Of a stretch of DNA of 64,000 bases, positions 14,209 through 25,124 are shown in pieces. The notes under the pieces are model-generated. The model worked only from the letters and a program-made list of their open reading frames with translations. It ran no database searches and was not told the origin of the DNA. A program made the translations under genes and the position numbers. Source of the stretch: Mermis nigrescens (Eukaryota; Nematoda; Enoplea; Mermithida; Mermithidae). Each line of letters starts with the position of its first letter. Position 1 is the first letter of the stretch. The DNA is taken from NCBI GenBank assembly GCA_036768485.1, contig JAVLUZ010000722.1, positions 62,001-126,000 on the forward strand, written 5' to 3'.

Positions 14209-14422
14209 CCAAACAGGTGCATGACTATAGGCTAATGCCTAAATTCAGAGGGTCCGACAATTTTCAAAGAAATGTCGAAAAATTGATTTACGGACGAAGA
14301 CATACAATTTATCGAGGTTTCTTGGCAAGATCTATTCTCTGGCATGAAAAAATCGCGGAAACAAAAAATATTTAAATAAAATTCTGAAGTGTTCTGCATT
14401 ATTCTTGGGTCTCACTCAAGAT

Positions 14423-14658
14423 CACACGTGGGCGTGGGGAGGTTGGGGGGTATGCACCCCCAGAAGTTGAAATACCACCCCAGAATTCAAATTTTGAAAT
14501 TTTGTTTGCTTGTTTAGCGTTTTTTGATGCCATTGGATAGTGCTCAATGAGAAACGTCGAAAAATGGTGTTTTTTCCGCCATACGACCCTTTTAAGACCA
14601 TTTTTTGACCTTTGAAAATTTTTTACACCCCCCAGAATTTCGGTGCTGCCCACCTATG
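14423..14658 (-). mobile_element. Family A hAT MITE
   Basis: CACACGTGGGC to GCCCACCTATG; ctcaagat and ctcaagac flanks (7 of 8). Confidence 0.85.
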
Positions 14659-15174
14659 CTCAAGACCCCTAAACTCATCTGTGGTCCGCGGTGTTTATAG
14701 AATTGCATTTTTAACGTTTTTTATGTAAGCACAAAGTATATTTTGAACATTTTCTTAAATTTTTTCAGTGGGTAGATTTTTCGTTAAGTATTTATTTTCA
14801 TTTCACACTCGCTGAATAAACCATAAAGGAAAAATGAATTAGAAAACGATAATTTAATTATTTTTGGAACCCGATAGACTTTGAGCAGAAATGATTAAGT
14901 TCTTGATAAGCAAGACAAAGTTTAGGGGGCCAGGGGTGGGTCCTGAAACTTAAAAAATTGAAAAAAGGAGTCAAAAATTAATGTTTTTTCTCTTTTTTCT
15001 AACAGTTTTCCATACGCGTTCTTTAAACTTTTAAAGAATTCTGAAAAAATTTAAACTCTAAACCTTGAAACGTTTTTTGGACCCTGAAAAAGCTTTTAAA
15101 ATATTAAAATAAAAAGAAATGGTCCATTTTCTAAAAGTGTAAACTAACTCAAGATCGACAACAAACATAGCCAC

Positions 15175-15856
15175 TTGACGTGGGCGTGGGTGGGGGGTTT
15201 GGGGGTTATGCACCATACCTGGGCGGCGGAAAGGGTTCCGGTAGCGTGTGCACACATGCACAGTACGGGCGTGCTGGGGTGGGGAGTGCAAGCCTAGAGG
15301 TGCCGATATCGGGCCCAAAAATAGCCGGTATGCGTTAGAAAACATCGTTGGGCCTTCTGACGATACTCTATCCTTCTGGAGCATGAAATCATGCAAAAAT
15401 TTCGAAAAAGTCGAATAAATTGACCAATATATCGCTTAGAACATGAATATTATGAAGCGTCGAAAATTTTGCGATAGTGAGCAAATCGATAGCCAGAAAA
15501 CCCTCAGAAAGACGCTGTTTTCTGCCAATATCAGGCCACTTTAGAAGACCTGAAAATCGCCAATTCAGGCCGGGCTGAAAATTTTTCGCCCCGGCGACCA
15601 GTACTGTGCCGGGGTGAAAACCCCCCAACCCCCAAGATCATGTACGGTATGCACCCCCCCAGAAACCAAAATACTCCCCCAGAATTTAAATTTTGAAATT
15701 TTTTTGTCTTTTTTCGCAATTTTTTGATGCCAATGGATAGTGCTCGATGAGAAACGTTGAAAAATGGTGTTTTTTCGTCAAACCACCATTTTTAAGGCCA
15801 TTTTTTGACCTTTGAAAAATCTTGCACCCCCAGAACTTTGGTGTTGCCCACCTATG
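15175..15856 (-). mobile_element. Family A element split by a family B element
   Basis: The outer family A copy has a perfect atagccac duplication (15167-15174 and 15857-15864). Its ends are TTGACGTGGGC and GCCCACCTATG. Confidence 0.87.
15214..15646 (+). mobile_element. Family B hAT-like element inside family A
   Basis: The 433-bp insert interrupts family A at ttatgcac and resumes at gtatgcac (7 of 8). Its ends are CATACCTGGGC and GATCATGTACG. Confidence 0.8.
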
Positions 15857-16409
15857 ATAGCCACTAGCCGGTGACTTAAAGGAAATGCAAACGAAAAAGA
15901 AGCGTATCTATATTAAACAAAATAAAACACATGACACCGAAATTTTGGCGATAAAAGACGCATCACATTCGTACGTTCAAAATCTGGAGCCTGCAAAAGT
16001 TCCATGTTTGATGTTCTTCCAATAAAAAGATTGGCGGAGAAATTAACAAAACTATAGTCAAAAAAATTTACAAATAAACGCGAAAAAGTTTTAAATCATC
16101 CAATTTAAGGCAATTTTGACCCATATGAAGATTAAGCCAGATTTTAACATTATTCAGGCCCAATAAATTTGTTTGGCTAGCACTCCGAATCGGCAGCGCT
16201 ACTTGGCACCAAATAAGCACACATGGACGTAGGGGCTTGGGGTCTGGACCTCCCAGTCTGAAAGACTACCCAAAATCGATAAACTCCCTCACAATTGAAT
16301 TTTCGGTAATGTGGCCCCATCGGACCCCCTAAAATTCTGTTGCTGCCCATGGCATAATTCTGAGAAATCGGCCTATACATGCAACGGCTCGAAATTGGGG
16401 GGTCTCAGC

Positions 16410-16654
16410 CATAGGTGGGCGCCACAAAAGTTCTGGGGGGTGCAAGATTTTTTCAAAGGTCAAAAAATGACCTTAAAAATGGTGGTATGGCGAAAAATAC
16501 CATTATTCAACGTTTCTCATCGAGCACTATCCTTTGGCATCAAAAAATCGAGTAAAAAAACAAAAAAATTTCAAAAATTGAATTCTAGGGGGTATTTTGG
16601 TTTTGGGGGGGTATTTTGGTTTCGGGAATGTGCATACCCCCACGCCCAGGTATG
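16410..16654 (+). mobile_element. Family A hAT MITE
   Basis: CATAGGTGGGC to GCCCAGGTATG; gtctcagc and gtcccagc flanks (7 of 8). Confidence 0.85.
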
Positions 16655-17266
16655 GTCCCAGCCATTTGTAAGGGGGGGGGTTTGAAACGTGCCTTTTTAT
16701 ACAAAAAAAGCGATGGGTACGCGTCAAAAACACTGTTTTTTCACGTTTCAGACAATGCTCGCACTTTCGAGGACATCGAAATTTTTTTAAAAATTATCGA
16801 AAATTTGAAAAAATTGAGTAAGATGTATTCAAAAATGAGTAAATAGCGCGAAGCGCCGAAAAATTGATAATTTTGAGCCAAAAGTTAGCGGAAAATTCTC
16901 AAACGAACACATTTTTTACGATTTTTCTGGAAAATCGATAATTCTGGGGGGGTTGCTCGCAGCCACACGTGGGCGTGGGGGAAGGGGGTTTGGAACCTCC
17001 GAGAATCCACTAGAGTAGACCCTTCCCCAAAAAATCGATAAAAAACCCCAAAGAGATAAATTTTTGGCGCTTTTTGGGATTTTTGCCAACTTTTACATCA
17101 CACAGACCCCAGAATTAGGTCGAGGCCCAGGTCCATTCGGTCGCAGACATTTCCCTGGGGTCAGTCAGCAGTAGTTATTCTAATGGGTCAAATCGCCCAC
17201 CCCCCAAGAACACGTATGCTAAACACAACATATACGTCGACGATACTGAGCATAAAAAATAGCCAA

Positions 17267-17356
17267 TGACGTCATCAGCGTAAACGCCGTTCAAACGACG
17301 TCAGCGAAATAATTCCCCGTTAGCATCATCATTGCATAAGAAATATTATGACGTCA
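17267..17356. promoter_or_regulatory. Cluster of CRE/ATF-like TGACGTCA palindromes
   Basis: Perfect TGACGTCA occurs at 17267-17274 and 17349-17356, with CGACGTCA at 17296-17303. They lie just 3' of the GC-rich exon candidate on its minus-strand reading, or 5' of it if the plus strand is coding. Function is inferred only from the motif. Confidence 0.4.
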
Positions 17357-17391
17357 TCAAAATAGTACAGTAGTCGACTGGATCATCGGTT

Positions 17392-17755
17392 CTAATCGGC
17401 CAATAGCGTCGTCGCCGCCGTCGCCGAAACGTCAGCGGCGAGCGATGACGGCGCCGCGTCGGTCGCGGACGACAACGACTCCGACGCGGGCGTTGCCGCG
17501 GCGGCTCGATTCGGCCGAATCGCCGGCGGCGGCGGCTGTCGCGACGTCGATGGAGGCGGCGGCGGCGGCGACGCCGCGTTCGCTCCATTGGTTACTAAAA
17601 ACAACGCGCCGTTGCACGCGATTAACCGGGCGTTGCTGGTGGGCACAGAGGGACCGGCGACCGAGGATTCACCTACCTTCTGGCCCTTATTTAGTGGAAC
17701 GGCAATGTACTTTACAACCGATTTAGTCGATGTTGAAGCGAGGCGATCGTATGTC
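17392..17755 (-). CDS. GC-rich coding-exon candidate, possibly the USF terminal exon (strand uncertain)
   Basis: On the minus strand a tgaattctag acceptor opens a reading frame encoding TYDRLASTSTKSVVKYIAVP, then ...SNARLIACNGALFLVTNGAN, then a Pro/Ala/Ser-rich tail ending TTLLAD and TAG. Its phase-0 start would accept the 20164 donor of the preceding USF exon. Third positions are strongly GC, as in the CHDH and USF exons. The plus strand is also open across 17397-17757 (Gly/Asp-rich, ending VEARRSYV and TAG), so strand and gene assignment are open. No family was recognised. Confidence 0.35.
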
Positions 17756-17818
17756 TAGAATTCAATAGATTGTAACTGTACAGATAAGCCATACATTTAT
17801 ATACCAGCGGGTGGGAGG

Positions 17819-18301
17819 CACGGGTGGGCGCCACCAAAGTTCTGGGAGGGGCGCAAAATTTTTTCAAAGGCACACCTGGGCGTGGGGGTTTGGGGGGTAT
17901 GCACCCCCCCAGAAACCAGAATACCCCCAGAAATCAAAATACCCCCCCCCCAGAATTCAATTTTTGAAAATTTTTTCGTTTTTTCGCAATTTTTTGATGC
18001 CAATGGATAGTGCTTGATGAGAAACGTCGAAAAATGGTGTTTTTATCGCCATACCACAATTTTTAAGGCCATTTTTTGGACCTTCAAAAAAATCTTGCAC
18101 CCCCCCAGAATTTCCTTGCTGCCCACGTATGTTCAAAGGTAAAAAAAATTGGCTTAAATATGGTGGTATGGCGAAAAAACTCAATTTTTCGAACGTTTCT
18201 CATCGAGCACTATCCATTGCCATCAAAAAATCGCGAAAAAAATTTTCAAAAAATTGAATTCTGGGAGGGGTGCATACCCCCGACCCCCACGCCCAGGTAT
18301 G
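17819..18301 (+). mobile_element. Outer family A copy, interrupted by another family A copy
   Basis: CACGGGTGGGC to GCCCAGGTATG, flanked by gtgggagg and gtgggaga (7 of 8). It is split at its TTCAAAGG site. Confidence 0.87.
17871..18131 (-). mobile_element. Inner family A copy inserted into family A
   Basis: CACACCTGGGC to GCCCACGTATG with a perfect ttcaaagg duplication (17863-17870 and 18132-18139), in the opposite orientation to its host. Confidence 0.9.
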
Positions 18302-19038
18302 GTGGGAGAACCCCCACCCAAGGTCAGTTGTCCCCTCATCCCTTAAAGTCAAAATTTTACGATACCCAATTTTTGGCAAACACTCGCGTTTTTTTGAAAA
18401 TTCTTTGTTTTTTTCTACTTTTTGTTGTGTACGACCGAAAATTGAAGGTTATTTACCCCTCCCCTAAAAATGGTCGATTCCCCCCCGGAAATTTCCGATC
18501 TGTTGAAATTCAAATGAAGGAGATTTTCTCATGCGCGTACAGGTAACAGGAGGAATGTGGATTCCTATCCAAAGTAGCCGCGTCATAAAGGGAGAGCGTA
18601 AAAACGCAAATTTTTGCCAAAAATCGCACTGGGCGGATAAAAGTTCTCAGACTTTGGGAGGATGGGAAACGACACACTCGGACATACATATATGTTACAG
18701 TGTGGGACCACCAGAATCGAATTTTCGGTGATTTTTGCGATTATGCCTCATCAGACCCCCAGACTTTGGTCGCTGCCCACGTTTGCTTGGGAAAGCCCCA
18801 TCCCCTGTTACATGTGAACCTAGAAGCGGTTTCGACTTGTTCAGAATAAGTGATAAGCTGTGGAACAAGAAACGAGCCCACCTATGCTAAGGCATTAAGT
18901 GCGGAAGGATTTAAAAAAATAATTTCCGCAAATTTAGCAAAAGTTTAGTAATAGTCACTCGTTGACGAGTAGAATAAATAAAATTTAAAATAATCGATTA
19001 ATAAAAATAGTAAATTACCCACACATGCACACTGGGAG

Positions 19039-19277
19039 AATAGGTGGGCAGCAAGAAAATTCTGGGGGGTGCAGGATTTTTTGAAGGTCAAAAAATGGTC
19101 TTAAAAATGGTGGTATGGCGATAAAAACACCATTTTTCGACGTTTCTCATCAAGCACTATCCATTGGCATCAAAAAATTGCGAAAAAAAAACGAAAAAAT
19201 TTTTAAAAGTTGAATTCTGGGGGTATTTTGGTTTCTGGGGGTGCATACCCCCCAAACCCCCAACACCGGCAGGTGTG
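19039..19277 (+). mobile_element. Family A hAT MITE
   Basis: AATAGGTGGGC to GGCAGGTGTG; actgggag and actggggg flanks (7 of 8). Confidence 0.84.
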
Positions 19278-19713
19278 ACTGGGGGTATCCCCCTACCGCA
19301 ACTTTCGAAAGTTATATCCCCCTCGGGCCATTTGCGGACCGAAACTTACATATTGCGGGAATTATAAAACAACGCTAAACGATGCTCAGCAGTATGATCT
19401 GAAGTATTTTCCGAGTAGCACTCTGTCCACTCATTCATTCAGACACTTTTTGTCCATTATGTTATGCATTTTTGATAGTATAAGTCATTCCATTATTCTT
19501 ATTATCATTTGTTTACATGCAAACTCATCGCGAATATTCAAGAAGACTAGAATATGACGAATTAAAGCATTTTTACGGGTTTTGACGGGGGAGGGGTAAG
19601 GAACGATAAAAATATCTAAAAAAATCAATATAAAATCATGATTTTAGCACTATAAATAGCCGTAAAAATTAATCGTTTACCCCCCCCTTCCCCAAGGGAA
19701 CTCGATTTACCCC

Positions 19714-20117
19714 CATACATGATCTTGGGGGGTTTGGGGGGTTTCATCCCCCGCAGAATAATTTTTCACCCCCGCAAAAAATTTTTCACCCCCCCCCGTA
19801 GAATTGGCGATTTTTCAAAAGTTTCCTAAACTTACCTGAAAATTGGTAGAAAAAGTGTCTTTTTAAGGGTTTTTGGCTATTTGCTCAAAATCGCCAAATT
19901 TTCGGCGCTTCGCGCCATTTATTCATGTTTTAAGCGATATATTGGTCAATTTATTCGACTTTTTTCGAAATTTTTTTCATGATTTCATGCTCTAGAAGGA
20001 TAGAGTATCGTCAGAAACGCCAAAAAAACGATGTTTTTCAACGCGTACCGGCCATTTTTGTGCCCAAAAAAGGCACTTTAGGTTTTCAACCCCCCCAGAA
20101 TTTCCATACTGTGCATG
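19714..20117 (-). mobile_element. Family B hAT-like element
   Basis: A 404-bp copy from CATACATGATC to CTGTGCATG with a perfect tttacccc duplication. It ends only 36 bp from the last in-frame stop of the USF zipper exon. Confidence 0.83.
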
Positions 20118-20152
20118 TTTACCCCCCTCCTAGAACTTTTGACCGTGAGAAT

Positions 20153-20485
20153 CTATGAAATTACCGTTGTTCTATCGATCTTACGGCCCTGTTTTTCGAG
20201 ATCGCTTTGGGCGACGACGCGTAGCCGCGACGGCGGCAAAGACGACGACGCCGCCGCGGCGACGTCGTCTTCGTCGGCAAACGACGACTCGGCGGGCGGC
20301 GCGATTCCGTTGTCGCGTAACGCGCGGCGCAACGCGTTATTTTCGCGCGTCAACGCGTCGACCAGCGCGTGCAATCGCGTCTCGGTCTGTTCGCGTTGCC
20401 GGTTGACCGCCGTCAAACGCGAATTACTGAACTGCAGCTCTTGAACGTAATCGACCGTTTTTGCCAAAATGTTGCTTTTGAACTG
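20153..20485 (-). CDS. USF: USF-like transcription factor, helix 2 and leucine zipper exon
   Basis: After a ttggcag acceptor (20485, or 20482 if the second CAG is used) the exon encodes FKSNILAKTVDYVQELQFSN, then SRLTAVNRQREQ, and a heptad-repeat zipper ending ENNALRRALRDNG. This matches USF helix 2 plus zipper (SKACDYIQELRQSNHRL ... LLRAQLRHHG). An acidic/Ala-Ser tail follows, then a stop at 20153-20155. Two donors, at 20164 (ACG/gtaatt, phase 0) and near 20183 (GCC/gtaaga), could instead splice onward. USF binds CACGTG as a dimer through this zipper. GC3-rich codons mark it as real coding sequence. Immediately upstream, the intron contains a palindromic mariner-like element. Confidence 0.93.
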   Translation of the reverse strand, partial: QFKSNILAKTVDYVQELQFSNSRLTAVNRQREQTETRLHALVDALTRENNALRRALRDNGIAPPAESSFADEDDVAAAASSSLPPSRLRVVAQSDLEKQGRKIDRTTVIS

Positions 20486-20806
20486 CTGCCAACGAATTTA
20501 AATTTCGTATACTGGCACAGGGTCAATACAGGGTCAAATGACTTGACCCTGGCAACTGAGTTGCCCCGCAACCACGCAGGGGAAACCGAACTAACCTCGC
20601 AAGAGTTTTGAAAATTTCGTGAAGAAAATGAGGCAAAATCAAGGCCAAAAATGGATGAAAATCGGAAATTTTTTAAAAGTGCTTGAAATTGACCAAAAAG
20701 TGTGAAATAAAGTAGTTTAACAATAGTTTAGCATTTACAGTGCTCGCCATGAAAGTTGCAGTGCTCGCCATTAATGTAAGATTAATTTTAGATCATGCGT
20801 CGCGAG

Positions 20807-20987
20807 CATATAAACACCATTTTTCAGCGTTTCTCATCGGGCACTATCCATTGGCATCAAAAAATAGCGAAAAAAGATAAATAAATTTCAAAAATTGAAT
20901 TCTTGGGGGGTATTTTGGTTTCTGAGGGAAGGGTATTTTGGTTTCTGGAGGATGCGTACCCCCAAACCCCCCACGCCCCCAGGTATG
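20807..20987 (+). mobile_element. Family A copy in the left arm of the mariner-like palindrome
   Basis: An internally deleted family A copy with a perfect gtcgcgag duplication (20799-20806 and 20988-20995). The intact right arm of the palindrome shows the empty site. Confidence 0.88.
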
Positions 20988-21021
20988 GTCGCGAGGGCCG
21001 CGTTTTGTCCATTATTCTGTA

Positions 21022-21180
21022 CAGGCACGTAGCTGGCCGTCCTATTTTGGGGGGACCAACACCAATTTTGGGGGATTGAACCCAAAAAGGCCAAAAATAG
21101 CACAAAAAACCTTTAAAAAGTCAGATTTTCCTGAATTTTGGGGGGTCCGACCCCCCAATCCTCCCAGAGCTACGTGCCTG
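21022..21180. mobile_element. 159-bp hAT MITE ('CAGGCACGTAGCT' family)
   Basis: Perfect 13-bp TIRs CAGGCACGTAGCT and AGCTACGTGCCTG; attctgta and attctgaa flanks (7 of 8). It is inserted in the same palindrome arm. Confidence 0.9.
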
Positions 21181-21599
21181 ATTCTGAATCAAATTGTGTT
21201 TTTTATTATAGGATATTATTCTCTAACATACCATTAATGCGGCGACGCAGACGGAGCAATTTAGCTATAAATAGCATCAAGAAAACGAGCGCGCACGTGA
21301 ATGGCGTAACGCCATTCACGTGCGCGCCTCGTAATAGCTAAATTGCTCCTTCTGCGTCGCTGCATTAACGGCCTTTTAGAGAATAATATCCTTTGATAAA
21401 AAACAAGTTGATACAGGATAATGGACAAAACGCGGCGCTCGCGACGCATTATCTAACAATAATCTTACAATGATGGTGCGTCAACTTTCGTGGCGAGCAC
21501 TGTATAACAATTTTTGAGGTCATTTTAGTATGAAAAAGCTCAATTTTCCACCCGCCTTCTAGATCGACTATGCTCTACATAGTCATGGCCAACCCCGCA

Positions 21600-22610
21600 G
21601 GTTCCAGGGAAGTCATTTGATCCTGAAAAACCTGAGCGTGCCCATTTATGTTAAATTTAAATGCAAATTTGAATCCAAATCCGAATTTACAGTTTCGTCG
21701 AATTCGCACGCTAATTAAGCATTCTGTGGGTCATTCATTGATCAGTCAGTCCCGAAAATTTTTTCTAAAGAGCGCCTTTTGGGCCCGAAAAAGACGGGGA
21801 GAAGACGTCTAAATTCGATGTGCTCGCGATGTTCTTTCTTTTAAAATATAATTTAACATATGAACGCTTTTAAAAATAAATCAATTCAACAAAATCGGAC
21901 AAAAAGTCAAAGCGTGGCTAAATTAGTACTTTTGAACGAAAAAACGTTAAAACGTTCGAAAAAACCTATTTTCAGGTTTCCGGAAAATTAGAAATTTACG
22001 GGGTCAGCTGGTAGAGGGTATTATAGGAGGATTGAATTTTTTAAATTTCAATTTAAATTAATGATTAAATTTTGTTTCCTTATGTTTTAAATTTATTGAA
22101 TTTAACACACCTGGACATGGGCAATATCCCTTTTGGTCCGCACACTGAACGGGCGTAGCCCAATTGAGTGAAATAGACTACAGTTATGTGATTCCTAGTT
22201 GAGTACCTTAGTAATTGAGTTTAAGGGTAAGAATGGATCTTACATGCAAATAGAGAAGGAGTGAGAGGCATGCATGCAAGGGGGCTGGTTGCTCCCTTCC
22301 CCTCTAAAGGATCAGACAGGCAGGTACTGTCTGGCGATTATGAACTGACAGAACACTTTCTGCATCATTTTTGACGACAAAAGCAATACTGATGTCAAAT
22401 TTACTCACACACATATGCAATTATGCAATAAACTAAAATTAATTATGCACTATTTGCTTCGCAAGAGCCAAAATTGTATCAAAATGGACTAAAAAATCAA
22501 ACTATAACGCCAAATTGATCAATTTCAATATTTTTAGGTGCTAAGAGCGATACAATGCAGTCAAAATTTACTAAAAATGGCCGATCCTAACCTTTTACAT
22601 CTATGGTAAG
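21600..22610. other. USF intron, no gene seen
   Basis: AT-rich sequence with short repeat fragments (a 22290-22560 piece related to the 30831-31246 element). No coding signal on either strand. Confidence 0.5.
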
Positions 22611-22613
22611 AGA

Positions 22614-22773
22614 CAGGAACGTAGCTGGCCGTCCCACTTTGGGGGAGACCAACACCAATTTTGGGGGGACTAAGCCCAAAAAGGCCAAAAATAGCACAAA
22701 ATAATGTTAAAAAAGTCCTTCTTTTTGAATTTTGGGGGTCCGGACCCCCATTCCCCCCAGAGCTACGTGCGTG
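22614..22773. mobile_element. 160-bp hAT MITE ('CAGGCACGTAGCT' family)
   Basis: CAGGAACGTAGCT to AGCTACGTGCGTG with gtaagaga and gtaggaga flanks (7 of 8). Confidence 0.88.
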
Positions 22774-23339
22774 GTAGGAGAAGGTAATCAATTGCCTCTC
22801 GTTAAAGTACTCAAAAGTCAGATACTCCCTGGCTTTTTAAAATATTATGTATACCTCACAAACGCAATTCACCGTAAGGAAAATTCCGGATTTCACCCAT
22901 CCTAGACAAACAAGCTCAAAATTTGGCTGCGGGTAGTCATCCAATTTTTGGGGCTGAGGAGTGGCATTCAATTTTTGGCCAAAAATTGCAAAAATACATA
23001 AAAGTGTCCAAAAAGACTAGTCATTTCCACAGATTGGAGGGAGCGGAGGAGAGACAAAAATGTCTGAGTTGAGAAGATTCCCATATCCGTTAAATGTATG
23101 CATGCTCCTTGATCACATATCTTCGGTTTCCCCCTCCCTGGCTACCTTGATTATACGCGTCTTTGTCACATAGAATGAGGGTGAGTGAGTGGTTACTTTT
23201 GGGGTAAAATAATAGACCTAATTCTAGTCAGAAACGACGAAAAACGCCTAAAAATCGAGTTTTAAATAAAAAATTGAGGTGAGTTGAAAATTCTGAATTT
23301 TTTCTTTGAAAAGTTGGTCGAACTGTGGATATCTTTGAC

Positions 23340-23932
23340 CAGGGGCGGCTTTAAGGGAGGCGCCCCCCCATTGACCAAAAATATTTGGCGAGATAAAGAA
23401 TGGATATGCAATTTGCAATGATTTTTGGCCGTCAGTGACCATAATTTTCAAATTTTTCCGGCGCTAGGCGCCGGATGACACCTATTAATGACATTTATTT
23501 ACTTTCTTGGCAACCTAGAAGCCATTTTATAGGTTTCAAAACAATTTTAACAGCAGAAGCAGCTATTTTTGCATAGTTTTCTTCTATTTTCAATTTAAAA
23601 TTTCGATGTTTCGCATCAAATGCTATAAATTCATGAAATCAAGCAGTACATCATGCTTGTAGACGTCTATCCGTCTTAATTTCACAAATTTTTTTGCTTC
23701 GCGCCAAATTTTTGTCAAAGCCAAGAACATTTAATGATTTTTTTCGCACTTGTCAAAAATTTTAAGTTTTTGGAAAAATATTGCGTCAAAACTGATTTTA
23801 TGTAGAAGTATACAATAAAAACACCGAAAAAGCTATTTCGCGCGTTAAGAGAAAATTTTTGGACCTATTTTTGACTGTTTTGGAAAAAGTTGCGATACCG
23901 CCCCCTTCAGGAAAATCCTAGATCCGCCACTG
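23340..23932. mobile_element. 593-bp hAT-like element with CAGTGGCGG-type ends
   Basis: CAGGGGCGGC to GATCCGCCACTG; tctttgac and tcttcgac flanks (7 of 8). CAGTGGCGGATC-type termini are typical of hAT elements. A second copy is at 9818-10668. Confidence 0.85.
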
Positions 23933-23978
23933 TCTTCGACCCTTCCTGCTATACAAACGCGCCTATACAATCCCTTAC

Positions 23979-24070
23979 TAAACTCTTGTCGTTGTCTTCA
24001 GTGGCCGACGGTACGATTTCGGCAAGCGTGTTAACCCACCTATTTATTTTATCGCGTCTACGTTTCTCGA
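23979..24070 (-). CDS. USF: USF-like transcription factor, basic region and helix 1 exon
   Basis: The 92-nt exon (2 nt + 30 codons) lies between a taaatttcag acceptor and a TTA/gtaagg donor. It encodes (V)EKRRRDKINRWVNTLAEIVP and then ATEDNDKSL, the loop. The KRRRDKIN(N/R)W stretch, with Trp after the Asn, is diagnostic for USF among bHLH proteins (vertebrate ERRRRDKINNW). It is a nuclear DNA-binding protein. A 593-bp hAT-like element (23340-23932) sits in the downstream intron, 46 bp from the donor. Confidence 0.95.
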
Positions 24071-24465
24071 CTGAAATTTATAGTAAACCCCATATATCGG
24101 AACGACTATGATTTTGCGGCCCTAATTAACACTGTATAACAATACTAAGCCCGATCAAGCGTAGGAGGGCCTAAATTTTTTGGGGGTTTTGGGTATATAA
24201 ATTATTCTCGGAGATTGTAAAATGACGGAAAACTAGACGGTAGGACAAAAACTATGTTTCAACATATCACAATCATCCTCAATTCGCCGACATCCCAGTT
24301 CGCGAGTTTTTCGAAAATAACTTAATTATATCTCAGTACACAATTCTGGCCACAAAATTTGAACGATAAAACATTCCTTGAAGGTCTGTTAAGGATTTAG
24401 CGCCTGCCTCTATCTTATAACACAGGACGTCGACATGTTTTGCATTGCTGTGCTAAATACAAGGG

Positions 24466-24860
24466 ATGAAACGGATATCCGGATCCGTTATTATTCAATA
24501 TTACATTGAATACAAATCATATCTGAACGTGGGGTTTGGAGGGTATGCACCCCCAGCAAAATCCAGAATTCAATTTTTGAAAATTTTTTGTTTTTTTCGC
24601 AATTTTTCGATGCCAAGGGACAGTGCTCGATGAGAAACGTTGAAAAATGGTGTTTTTTCGCCACATCACCATTTTTAAGGCCATTTTAGACCTTTGAGAA
24701 AATCTTGCACATCCTCAGAATCTAGGTGCCGCCCACCTATGAGCCGGATCCAGTATTTTGAAAATTGAGATACGGATCCAATATTTTAAAAAAACAAGAT
24801 CCGAATCCGAATCCAGTATTTTTGCACTTTTAAACGAATCCTAAGCGGATCCAAAAGATT
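24466..24860. mobile_element. Degraded GGATCCG-type element with a family A fragment
   Basis: A left end AAGGGATGAAACGGATATCC and several CGGATCC motifs relate it to 6665-7637. Family A sequence occupies about 24530-24742. Confidence 0.5.
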
Positions 24861-25124
24861 GTGATAAAAGATCATTAAAACTCGAATTGTATTGAAAAAC
24901 AACATCGCTATGAAACGAGAATTTTACTTTGATAAATCGGATAATCAAATTCAATGTTGCGGATCACTTACGTAGAACTGGGGGAGAGCCCATTTTTCAC
25001 CCTTAAAGTGTGCTTAATAGAAATCCGCTCTTAATATTTGAAATATATCATACAGCAAGTAAAGATGCTTCCGTTGTCACCTGCACTTTTTGTTTTTCCT
25101 TTTTTCCATTTTTATACATACACA

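Larger units (their letters stand above)
20738..21502. mobile_element. Tc1/mariner-like palindromic (foldback) element with two nested hAT MITEs
   Basis: The ends CAGTGCTCGCCATGAAAGTTG (first 20 bases matched) and their inverse are flanked by TA. Apart from two insertions, the ~400-bp element is a near-continuous inverted repeat centred at about 21310 (GGCGTAACGCC). It lies in the USF intron upstream of the zipper exon. Confidence 0.87.

Noticed and set aside
20155..20406. Plus-strand Arg-rich ORF
   Set aside because: Antisense shadow of the USF zipper exon.
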